Assembly (NCBI GenBank): GCA_024195585.1
Contig: SWBL01000004.1
Coordinates: 1-64,000 of the forward strand
DNA length: 64,000 nt
Source: Aureobasidium sp. EXF-3400
Taxonomy: Eukaryota; Ascomycota; Dothideomycetes; Dothideales; Saccotheciaceae
Direction: 5' to 3'
The translations under genes and the position numbers were made by a program. This document shows positions 1-9,407 of the stretch, piece after piece. Below the pieces are notes generated by a model. It was not told the origin of the DNA. It saw nothing but the letters and a program-made list of their open reading frames with translations, and made no database searches. The stretch's first letter is position 1; every line of letters starts with the position of its first letter.

Positions 1-57
<57 letters not shown>
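1..57. repeat. (TTG)19 microsatellite encoding poly-Asn on the minus strand
   Basis: Nineteen uninterrupted TTG units begin at the first base of the window. Read in the frame of the NTO1-like gene on the minus strand they give AAC codons, that is 19 complete Asn residues, and the tract may continue outside the window. Confidence 0.95.
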
Positions 58-59
<2 letters not shown>

Positions 60-3000
60 AGCAACACTTGACGTAGAGTTTGGAGGTGACAGAGGCTGCA
101 TAGGTTTGAACGCAGCTCCCTTTGTAGGTATGGCTCCTGCATCGACCATCGCGTGAGCAGCGCCATTAACCTCCTCGTCTGGTTCGCCTTCAGCGTCATC
201 GTCATCATCATCATCATCCGCCATATCGACATCCTCGTCGGCTCGACCGTTGGCTTGGCTTGGAGATGCGCCTGCAACCGCAGAGACACTTGTGTCTGGC
301 GATATGTTATCACCATTCTCTGTAGTGGGCAGCGCGCCACTGGTTTGTACCGAGTCTTCGAGAAGTGCATCGAATTCGGCCCACTTGGGATTCTCCTCCA
401 CTGGTATACATTTGAGTTCTGCTTCTCGTGCCGATGCTTTCTCTAGAAGCTCTCTAACGGGTTTGATTATTCGTTTTCGGACTTTCTTAAGCTCCTTCTG
501 CTCCGGTGTCAAAGCCCTGTGTTCTGGAGTGTCGACGGGATCGTCAAGCTGCTGCTGCATATCTGTTGCGTCTTGAGGCTCGTTGATGTTCTTTTCAGGT
601 CTTGTGTTGTCACTTGACAATACTGTCAAGATGTCATTCGAGAACTCCGCAACCGAGATGTATTGTCGTTCTGACAGTTTTCGCTCAAGCTCTTCAAATC
701 CCTCTTTGAAGAAACCGCTTTTCTCGTCAAGTCTGTTCTGAATTAGTCTTGACTCAAGATAACAAGAGGTGCCTTTCACTTACTTTTGTGCTCTTTGTAA
801 AATCGGGCGAAGCAGGGGAATAATAGGGAAGTAAACGTTGTCGATGAGACTCTTGAGGACTTCGGTAGTATCAACGAGGCTCAACTCTTCGCGTTGACGG
901 ATGCTAGAAATGAGATGTTCCAACTTGTCCACGTCCTCACTAAGGATGTCGCCGAACTCGATTCTTCGAAGCAAGCGTGGTCTGCCAGCAGCACCCATGC
1001 CTGAAAAGTTGCGACGAGTGATTTCCATGGGGGAAAAGGACTCCAGTGATAGTTGGAGGCGTTTCAGCAGAGCGGCACCTTTGCGAGCTTCTCTCTTAAG
1101 TGTCCAGTATTTGCAAGCCTCGGTAACAAACTCTTTTCGCTTTCTGAGCGAAAACCGTCCAAGCGAATTGTCTACTGTGTTGAAAACAACAGCAGGAACA
1201 ACGGGTGCGCCCGACGGCAAACGCCAACCAGCTTTTTGAGGTTGGGCTTTCTTACGCTTGTTTGCAGCAACAACGATAGTATCGTCAGCGTGACCAAGCT
1301 CGTCCACGTTGTCTGCGGTCGAGTCCGGCTGGGCCGCGGGGATTACGGCGTTTCCAGTGCTGGAGCTGTCTGCCCATTTCCTGTTCTTCATTGTGTGTCT
1401 GTAGTAGCGCTTGGCTTCTGCAACAGCAGTATCAACATCATGTTCATTACGCCAATCTTGAGGGACATGTTTGTCGCAGAAGGCCTTAAGAACGGATGCA
1501 TCGATGCCTCCAGAATGGGTAGACTTCATTCTCAGGAATAGTTTGGCCCGTCTTGCGCATGTGACATGGAATGCCGAATAACAGGCCTTGTTGCCACATT
1601 GGATACAAGCACCCATGTTCTGTTGGCAAAGATAACATTTGAGTCTCCAGCGACTTTGAGGTACTTTTTCGACGTCAGTAATGGGTTCCATGAAGGTCAT
1701 GTTGGCGATAGTGATTTCTGGAATCCAGAGGGCACAGAGCAGATGGGACCAGCGCATCGTATTTGTTTGCTTGAAAGCGCCGTCCACGTTCGGGCAGAAG
1801 ACACAAGTAGGGGTGCCACGGCCGATTTCCTTGCACTTCCGGCAGAACCACTGGCCTTCGGGGATGAAAGGTACTCCATAACACTCTTGATGAACGGCCA
1901 AATCACAGCCGTCGCAAAAGATGATGGCATTGGCGTTTTCGCAATCACCATCGTCGCACACAGCACACTTGGTGTCAGGCTCATCAGCCGGTCCACTGGG
2001 CTCTCCATTAACTGCTGCGGCCGAACTCGAACGAGGCCTTGTGATTTGAGCGTGTCTCGGATTTGGTTTAGGGATCTTCTTCTCAAGGGCGTAGTATTCT
2101 CGCTCAATTTGAGTCATGGTGATCTCGAATAAGGCGGGCTTGATGGGCTCAGCCTGTTCCTCCTTGCGATGAGCATTGTGCATCTCGAGCCATCGTTCAT
2201 CTTGTTCGTCCATGTCGTACTCGACGTTGAAGACAACAGGCGGCCGGGCTTCTTCGATCTTGTCAGATTTGACAACAAGGCCTGAGATACTGTCGTCATC
2301 GTAGGGGCCTTCGACATGACGAATCAGGATGTGTTTTGGTATATCGAAGCGGTCGCCTTCTTGGTAGCCAACATGAGCCATGGACTTGTCAACGTAGTTT
2401 CTCTGGTTTGAACCATGTTGCTCGTACTGAGCGAAGGTATCGACAGTGCGGTATGCTGGCTTAGGTAGGTTGAGGCGTTCCTTAGGGTTGTGCGTAGGTA
2501 GGGGCAAGATGCGAGGGGCTGGAGGCGAGCCGAGGCCAGACAGCATGCTTTCGGGTCGTTTTGGGGGTCGGCCAGGCTTGCGCTTTATTGGAGTCTCCAT
2601 GGGCACAAATGAGGCTATCGGAGGCGGCGCATCGTTCTCGGCCATGAGAGTGTCGATGTTCCGACCGTCTACATGGTCGGCTGAGAACAGAGTGAGACCT
2701 TGATCGACATCAAGGTTCGGATGGAATTCTTCCCAGCTTCTTTCCTCTCGTGGTTTGTATCCATCGCTGGCTTGGCTTGCGGCGGCTGCAGCGGCTGCGC
2801 TGCTGTAACGGGGTCGGGGGGTTGCAGTTGGTCGGCGATCACGGTTGCGATCTCGGTCTCTGCGCGGACGTGTGGATGGAGGCGGGCGGCGAACAGTTCT
2901 TGGACTCGACGTGTCTCGATCGTTATCATCTCCGGTCAGGTCAGATCGGTGTCGGCGCACAGAAGTAGGAGGGCCTGTTGTCTCGTTGCCTTCTTCGTCG

Positions 3001-3146
3001 ACCCAACGTCCACCACCTCCAGGACCACCAGGGACGTATCTCCTCTTCTTCAAGGGAGGTTCAGAATCCATGATCTGCGACGAGGCAGCGCGAGGTCTTG
3101 CAGGAGTGCGCGTGGGCCGGCGAGGTGACGATTCGGGGGCAGCCAT
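1..3146 (-). CDS. NTO1: NTO1-like PHD-finger protein (NuA3-type histone acetyltransferase subunit), 3' end outside window
   Basis: Exons read on the minus strand are 3146-784 and 732-1, at least 1031 residues, with no stop before the window edge. The 51 bp intron starts gtaagt and has a CTAAT branch site and an AACAG acceptor. An in-frame GTG lies upstream, so the ATG at 3146 is the first plausible start. The N-terminus is basic and disordered. An EPL1-like region around residues 230-340 is followed by a PHD finger (CAVCDDGDCENANAIIFCDG), a zinc knuckle and an extended second PHD (about 390-560), the BRPF/NTO1 order. The segment after the intron resembles a degenerate bromodomain. An acidic run follows, then a poly-Asn tail. 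In this family the protein bridges a MYST acetyltransferase to histone H3. The domain order supports the family; complex membership is inferred. Confidence 0.88.
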
Positions 3147-3637
3147 TCTTATTCGACACAGCAGTTGCGGCACTGCGAAGGGTGTGTTTGTTGTCGCATG
3201 AATCTCGGGATACCTACAGACGCGTCCGCTTGATCACAAGACAGCGACAGAGACTTCTTTGATGCTTTCTGATGCTCGTCGTTGACCGTGTACGTCGCGT
3301 CTGTAGTTCGTGCCAAGCATGAGGTTCAAAGCAACAAGGCTGGGGAAGTGCACTAAATCCGGTATCGCCGAGTGACTTGGCTCCAAGTGCCATCTAATCA
3401 GATCCCTGCACGAGTCCTAACACGCTCCTTCCATATCAAGATGGCGCAATCCACGCACATGCATCTTTTGTAGTTCCTTCCTTCCTTCGCCCGGACGTTC
3501 GTTCTCACCGTCTTCCTAAACATATCGGATCTTGTTTTGATACATATGCGGCTCGCACCAATACCATCGTTTGGTTGTTCAACTTTTCTTCTGCTTACTT
3601 ATCTCCGCCTTTGTCGTATCGCGTACTATTTCAAACC
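3147..3637. promoter_or_regulatory. Divergent promoter region between NTO1-like gene and cystinosin-like gene
   Basis: This 491 bp gap separates two genes transcribed away from each other, so it should hold both promoters and 5' leaders. There is a pyrimidine-rich CCTTCCTTCC stretch near 3475-3490. I saw no open frame with coding character. Confidence 0.6.
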
Positions 3638-4600
3638 ATGTTCGCAATCACGGGAGAGGATGTGGCTCGAGCAATCTCATGGCTGCTTGGATGGTCATAC
3701 TTCACTTCATGGTCGCTATCTTTTTACCCACAACCACTCCGCTGTTGGAAGCTCCGCTCCACTCGCGGTATAACGGTCGATTTTCCTCTATTGAATATTC
3801 TTGGTTTCACAAGCTATTTCATCTCGACTACAGCCTTTGTCTGCGCGCCTAAGATCCGTCAGCAGTATGCTCTTCGACATCCTTTTGCTCCTGAGCCCAC
3901 TGTACGATTTAATGATCTGATCTTCGCTTTGCATGGTACTATCGTCTGTATCATTTTCTACAGTCAGTTCTACCCAAAGCTATGGAAGTTTGAAGTCGTC
4001 AAAGGACAACGGGCCAGTTCCGTGGCTCTTGGTATCTTTTATGGTAGTATCGTCGGAGTAGCCATTACTACTATGTTTGTATTCTTGTTCAAGGGTGGAA
4101 GAGACACTCCTGACTCTTGGGCAGAGATTGACATCGTGCGCGCATCTTCAAACACGCTCTACAGAGACACCCGCTGAATTAAACAGATATACGCCTTCTC
4201 TTATGTCAAACTCATCATCACCCTCAGCAAATATGCCCCTCAAGCATGGTATGTAGCTCGCGATATCGAGAGCTCTTCAGATCTAATTTAATCCTATAGG
4301 TACAACTACAAGATCAAATCGACCGCAGGTTGGGCTATCGATATGATCTGGCTGGACTTCATCGGCGGAATCATGTCTCTTCTTCAGCTGATCATCGACA
4401 GCGCAATGCAGGCGGATTGGAGTGGAATCACTGGTAATCCAGCAAAGCTGTTCCTTGCTGTTTTCAGTCTTTGCTTTGACATGGTTTTTTTTGTGCAGCA
4501 TTACGTCTTATATAGAGGCAAGGCGTTGCCTGTAGATGATGAGGATGAGGATGAGGATGAGGATGAGGATGAAGATGAAACGAGGCCTCTTTTCGCTTAA
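3638..4600 (+). CDS. Cystinosin-like PQ-loop transporter (lysosomal/vacuolar cystine exporter family)
   Basis: Exons 3638-4135, 4187-4248 and 4300-4600 give 286 residues. Both introns are about 51 bp with GT..AG ends. The protein has about seven hydrophobic segments. Two PQ-loop repeats are visible: the first near residues 10-70 ([10 protein letters not shown]), the second near 175-235 ([20 protein letters not shown]). That pair, with the KST-GW motif, is the signature of cystinosin/ERS1. Family members export cystine together with protons from the lysosome or vacuole. The C-terminus carries an acidic Asp-Glu repeat from a GATGAG microsatellite (about 4535-4579) where a lysosomal sorting tail would be. 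The fold assignment is strong; the substrate is inferred from the family. Confidence 0.87.
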
Positions 4601-5555
4601 GGGACCAAGAACGGTCTGGGGAGTGCAGACAAGAATAAAGGAATGCTGGCTATCGCAAGTGCGGCAGCTCGGGACCAGATAACCTCAAACCTGTAATTGG
4701 ATATAGCTGCCGGAGTCGGCACCTTGTGTAGAGGTGAGCGGGATGAACGCCAAGTTGGCGTCGACCAAGCTTCCAAGCAGCACGGCATCAGCTTTTCAGA
4801 TGCTTTCAAGTTTCGACCTTCCTGAATCGTGATCTGAGCTGAGCATCTGCCTCTTCAAGACATGAAGAAAAAAGGTTTCCCAAGCAATTGGAAAAGCATA
4901 GCTTAGCGTGGTACGCCATGGCCGCAATGCATGCATCATGCACGAGAGATCCGCGAGATGGAAGACCCGATCGTTGGCTGTGGAGACTTCGCAACGCCAA
5001 CGATCGCCGTCTTTTGCATACAGCAAGCCTTCATCTCTCTTACGAACGTGTAAACGACCGAAGCAAGCTGTGGTGTCCGATCTCAAAACAGACGACGACT
5101 CGCGGCTCGAATATTTGTAAAGCGTTTCTACAGTTTCGGTAGTGAAGTACCGATCTCGAAAAGAAGGTTTGTTTAACGCAGATCGAGCCAAACATGTCGA
5201 CTCAGATGGCACCGCATGATGGTCTCGGCACCCGGGGAAAGAGGTCGAGTATGACAATGACGACCCTTGATGGTTTGCGCCAGGAACAGAAAAGGGATCA
5301 TGGTCATAATCACCCTGCATACAAAGTGGAAAGGATGGCTGGTCGAGTTTGCTCGGAACATCGATCTCGTGCTCGTGAGAACTATTGCTGTAAAGGACAT
5401 CGATCTCGTGCTCGTGAAAACTGTTGCTATAAAGGACATCGAAGCAGGCGCCAGTCAAGATGAGTCCTCCGATATTTGCTTCTCTGAGGAAGGTGCGTAC
5501 ATCAACAAGCTCTTGGCCTGGGAAAAAGATCTAATGTCTGCACCAGCACCGCATC
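4601..5555. other. Intergenic region with a short tandem duplication
   Basis: This 955 bp lies between the cystinosin-like gene and the RGS-LOV gene, both on the plus strand. It should hold the 3' end of the first and the promoter and leader of the second. Open frames occur on both strands but have no recognisable protein character. The one notable structure is the 39 bp tandem duplication at 5358-5435. Confidence 0.5.
5358..5435. repeat. Tandem duplication, 2 x 39 bp plus a partial third unit
   Basis: Two adjacent 39 bp copies (5358-5396 and 5397-5435) begin with ACATCGATCTCGTGCTCGTG and differ at only about three positions. A partial third unit (ACATCG) follows. The unit length is a multiple of three, but I see no coding gene here. 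Confidence 0.85.
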
Positions 5556-7922
5556 ATGAACAAAAGACGTTCGGCAGATTCTCACAGCACAAACGATAGC
5601 TCAAGGCCGTCCTCGGTGGAGACCAGGATCAGAATCCCAAGTCCGAAGTCAACGGACACGGTCGAGAGCTCAATGTCATCAGATGCCGAGCACGCTGGCC
5701 GCGAGCCGCTAGTCGAGGACTTTCAAACTCACTATGTGCATCCCACGTCGCCCAGCAAACAGCCTCCCGCACGTCTTCCTATACCCATCCGAGTATCTGC
5801 ACCTAATGGCCACCTTCCGAGTTCGCCCAACTTCGACTACTCTGACGACAGTGACGGTGACTTGGCCCCACCAGACATCTCCAGACACTTGAGCACTTCC
5901 CGCGCCAAAATGGCTGATGCTCCAAGGGTTAATCCTCTACTATCACCCGCACAACCGTCGACTGTCTCGACCCACCGTCCCGCATCCAAACACCAACATA
6001 AACCCAGAGATTCAGGATCTTACATTGGAACCTCTCAGCCAAACACCCCCGACCGCGATCCTATGTCCATGGATACCGAGTATTTCCAGAAGAAGCAAAA
6101 GAGGTTGTCACTCGAGTCGGCCACGCATTCAAGAACACCTTCAAAGCCTCCCTCAATTGCGCCTTCAGTACAAACGCTACCTCCTCTCCAAGCTCCAGGC
6201 CCAGTCGACGATGAGGTAGACCGCTTGCAACCTTTGTTAGAAGACGATCCAGCCAACTTCGATCTTGTAGCCGCGCCGCCAGAAGAAGTCTATCAGACTT
6301 ATCGCTTAGACGAACATGCCGAACAACTCCTTTCACGAGAACATCTGGAAGCAATATTCGCTAATCGCAAGACCCTGCTGAAGTTTACCGGCTTCCTCAA
6401 CAGCCATCGTCCCCTAAGCATACCGATTCTTGTCTTCTACATGGATGCTCTGAAAGCCTTGCGTGCTATCAAATATGCGAATGCCGTGTCGAGTGCATTG
6501 CATCCTGTCTCCGGGCTCGATTTTACTTCCAAGCCGCCTCAGACTACACAAAATCAAGAGCTGCAGAACAAAGCCGATCAGGCTTTCAATCTGTTAGTGC
6601 GAGAGGATTTACCAGCCTATGTCACATGGACATGGATCTCGATTGTGAGTACAAGCATCCAGAGAAGAATCACTGGAACCTTGGCACCGCACTTGAGAGA
6701 AGCCTCAGAAGGATTGGCCGAAGTATTCTGCTTGACGGATCCGTCCCGGAAGGATAACCCCATTGTGTTTGCCTCGGAAGAGTTCGCCCGTACAACGCAG
6801 TATGGTATGGGCTATTCGATCGGCCGCAATTGCCGCTTCCTCCAAGGACCGAGGACGAATCCGCACTCGATACGTCGTCTGGCCGAAGCGTGCAAAGTAC
6901 CCAGAGAGCATAGCGAGATCTTTGTTAACTATCGCCGCGACGGCAGTCCCTTCATTAATCTGCTCATGACAGCACCACTTTACGACTCTAAAGGTACATT
7001 GAGATACTTCATCGGAGCTCAAGTCGATGTATCTGGGTTGCTGAAGGAGATGACTGGTATGGACGCCCTCAAGAAGATGATGAACCGTGATGAGGACGAA
7101 GATGGTCAACAACGTTCGAACAACGAATTCGAGAGTCTGAGCGAGATGTTCAGTACCGCCGAATTGGACACCGTAAGGCAATGCGGAGGTCGCATGCACC
7201 GCGAGCAAATCGACGACGAGCGAGATAACGGCGTGCAACCCAGACCCCGGCTCTTGATCACTGACCAGTCCGATGAGAACATGGATCAATCGATGCAGCT
7301 GCCCAATAATGCAACTTCTGGTCTCAATGGAGTGCAGCGCATGCCTGAGAACGGCAAGCTGGCAGGTGTATATGAACACTACCTGCTTGTCCGTCCAGCA
7401 CCGTCCTTGCGCATCCTCTTCACCTCACCATCACTTCGCGTACCAGGAATCTTGCAAAGTCCTTTCCTCTCACGTATCGGTGGTTCACCTCGCGTACGCT
7501 CAGAACTCGCCCAAGCATTTACTGAAGGCCGCGGTGTGACGGCAAAGATTCGCTGGTTGACACGCATAGAAGAAGACGGCGAAGACGAGGGTCGCAGTCG
7601 ATGGATACACTGCACACCCCTGATCGGCCACGGCGGTGCAGTGGGCGTTTGGATGGTAGTTCTTGTCGATGAAGAAGGCAGTCAGAGTAAACGCCGGTTC
7701 AGGCCGGCACCACCTGTAAGCCAGATTATTGGAGGCAAAGAATTTGATCCGAAAGCCATGAAGGAAAAGGAGGAAAGAGAGAGGGCTAGAATCGAGATGA
7801 TCGTCGATGGAGACGTAGAGAGACCCGGCAGTAGTGCTCGTTCAGGACTCGTTAGGGAGACGAGCGGTCTTAGCGGTGCAAGAAGTGTCGCCGGGACTGA
7901 TGATTCATTCCGGATTCGATGA
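5556..7922 (+). CDS. RGS-LOV blue-light photoreceptor (BcLOV4-type)
   Basis: Single exon, 788 residues. Residues 1-225 are Ser/Pro-rich and disordered. About 255-365 match an RGS domain (HLEAIFANRKTLLKFTGFLN and downstream helices). About 385-500 form a LOV domain with the flavin-binding motif GRNCRFLQGP. Its photoactive Cys is residue 426, and the Asn and Gln contacts are also present. Residues about 604-706 look like a second PAS-type fold. The C-terminus is charged. Fungal RGS-LOV proteins such as Botrytis BcLOV4 bind flavin and move to the plasma membrane in blue light, where the RGS part can act on G-alpha subunits. Domain order and the adduct Cys are seen directly; light-dependent membrane recruitment is inferred from the family. 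Confidence 0.9.
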   Translation: MNKRRSADSHSTNDSSRPSSVETRIRIPSPKSTDTVESSMSSDAEHAGREPLVEDFQTHYVHPTSPSKQPPARLPIPIRVSAPNGHLPSSPNFDYSDDSDGDLAPPDISRHLSTSRAKMADAPRVNPLLSPAQPSTVSTHRPASKHQHKPRDSGSYIGTSQPNTPDRDPMSMDTEYFQKKQKRLSLESATHSRTPSKPPSIAPSVQTLPPLQAPGPVDDEVDRLQPLLEDDPANFDLVAAPPEEVYQTYRLDEHAEQLLSREHLEAIFANRKTLLKFTGFLNSHRPLSIPILVFYMDALKALRAIKYANAVSSALHPVSGLDFTSKPPQTTQNQELQNKADQAFNLLVREDLPAYVTWTWISIVSTSIQRRITGTLAPHLREASEGLAEVFCLTDPSRKDNPIVFASEEFARTTQYGMGYSIGRNCRFLQGPRTNPHSIRRLAEACKVPREHSEIFVNYRRDGSPFINLLMTAPLYDSKGTLRYFIGAQVDVSGLLKEMTGMDALKKMMNRDEDEDGQQRSNNEFESLSEMFSTAELDTVRQCGGRMHREQIDDERDNGVQPRPRLLITDQSDENMDQSMQLPNNATSGLNGVQRMPENGKLAGVYEHYLLVRPAPSLRILFTSPSLRVPGILQSPFLSRIGGSPRVRSELAQAFTEGRGVTAKIRWLTRIEEDGEDEGRSRWIHCTPLIGHGGAVGVWMVVLVDEEGSQSKRRFRPAPPVSQIIGGKEFDPKAMKEKEERERARIEMIVDGDVERPGSSARSGLVRETSGLSGARSVAGTDDSFRIR

Positions 7923-8428
7923 GTGGGCTTTGCGGGAAGATATGTTTATGGCTTGCTATAATGTTGATGTAGAGGTTATGATACCCAAGATTAATGCTAT
8001 ATGTTATGACTTTCCAATGAACTCTGGTTGTGAAACTGTGCACAACTGTCTCGGCTTAGGAATGAGAAGCCAGTTTGAGAAGAATAGATCTGACTTGTCG
8101 CAAAGATGTTGCTCGCATCGATATGTGGACCTCTCGTAGTAGTTGCGGTACCCGGATTCAACATCATCGAAGTGCGACTCCCATTAAGTCGCAGAGCGGC
8201 CTCCAGACCCATCTTTTCCTGTGCGTGGGCCGTCTCTTGTTCGTCTCGTCCCTCCAAGCCATGTCATGCCAGTATCATCCTGTTTTGACGGTAGCCACGA
8301 GCAGCATGAGCCAAGTGCCAGCTCGAGAACATGCTTTGTATGTTTCTTGTCCTCGATCCTGCATCGCCTTCGCTAGACCCGACGATAGACCGGCTCTTCC
8401 AAGGCTCTTCCATGCTCTTTCCCATCAA
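7923..8428. other. Convergent 3' region between RGS-LOV and NAA20 genes
   Basis: This 506 bp should hold the two 3' untranslated ends. The open frames here overlap the antisense of NAA20 and show no protein features. I see nothing else. Confidence 0.5.
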
Positions 8429-9087
8429 TCACCACACCTCTCCAGGATCAACCCTAATCTCCTCCCCTCCTTCCCTCACAGTCGCCCTCTTCGTATCCCT
8501 GCTCAACGGCTTCCTCATATCATAAGCATCACTGCCATCATTGTAGTAATCCACAATCCTCCTGTAGACACTATACCCCATCTTCTTGTACAGCTCAATG
8601 GCAGCTGTGTTCTCAACGCGCACGAAGAGGTCCACGAACCATGCGTTTTCCCGATCGCCGATTACTTCCAGAGAGTTGGAGAGAGCGGTTGCGTGGCCCA
8701 GGCGTCGCGAGGAGGGAGATACGGTTAGACAGGTGATGTGAGCGTGCCAGCCTAGGTAATTAGGGTATTGGGTTTTGTAGGCTGGGTGGGCGGGATCGTA
8801 GGGGGCATGCGGAGCTGGGTATGGCGATGATTCGACTTTGCCGAGAACTATTTGCTTGTCGTCAGCCTGCTGGTGCGTATGTGTGTTGCAAATGTGCAGG
8901 AAGAGTATGCCAACTCACTGTATCCTTCAATCTCGCCGTGGCGTCCTTCAATCACCATGCACAGTTCGGGCCATTTGGAAAAGTAGTCAAGGTAGAAGCC
9001 GATGTTGTATGTTTCCGTCAGGTGGTCGAGATTGCAGGGATTGAATTTCAGCAGATCTGCTGGCGTCATTGGGCGTACGGAAGACAT
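8429..9087 (-). CDS. NAA20: NatB catalytic subunit (N-alpha-acetyltransferase 20)
   Basis: Exons 9087-8919 and 8847-8429 encode 195 residues; the intron is 71 bp (gtgagt..aaatag). The N-terminus MSSVRPMTPADLLKFNPCNL, with LTETY soon after, matches Nat3/Naa20. The GNAT fold runs through HITCLTVSPSSRRLGHATAL, which carries the acetyl-CoA loop (R-R-L-G-H-A), to VENTAAIELYKKMGYSVYRR. NatB acetylates nascent proteins starting Met-Asp, Met-Glu, Met-Asn or Met-Gln on the ribosome together with Mdm20/Naa25. The acetyl-CoA loop is RRLGHA instead of the common R/Q-x-x-G-x-G/A form, which fits the family. The length fits the family as well. Confidence 0.95.
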
Positions 9088-9407
9088 GATTGTGGTTGGC
9101 GCAAAGGTGGATTGGGAAGTCGTAAAGCTTCGAGAGTTGGACGTGCTTGCATTCTTGACTGCGTTGTCATTCGGCTCAACACTCCGAAGGGCACCCTGTC
9201 CTTTTCCTCATGTGCCATCGGTTCTGTTAACTTTCACTTAGCTCATGGCAGATTCTTTTGTTATCTTGCAAGCTGTGTTTCATTTGTGCTAATAGTAAAG
9301 TGGTATCTAGTTGTCTAATAATCACATCCCAATCCGACCCAACCCACCTTCCCGAAAACGCCTTGACCATAGATCACTGTGTTGAGTGAATGTTATTTGC
9401 CATGCCA
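9088..9407. other. Short intergenic region (NAA20 promoter, BCAS3-like 3' end)
   Basis: 320 bp between the start of NAA20 and the stop of the upstream minus-strand BCAS3-like gene. It should hold the NAA20 promoter. No other feature was seen. Confidence 0.5.

Noticed and set aside
4796..5458. 220-codon minus-strand open frame with a 13-residue repeat
   Set aside because: The repeat only reflects the 39 bp tandem duplication; composition and lack of motifs argue against a gene.
6705..7379. 224-codon minus-strand open frame inside the RGS-LOV gene
   Set aside because: Antisense shadow of the LOV and following coding region, with no independent motifs.
8075..8728. 217-codon plus-strand open frame over NAA20
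   Set aside because: It overlaps the coding exon of NAA20 on the other strand and has no protein likeness.
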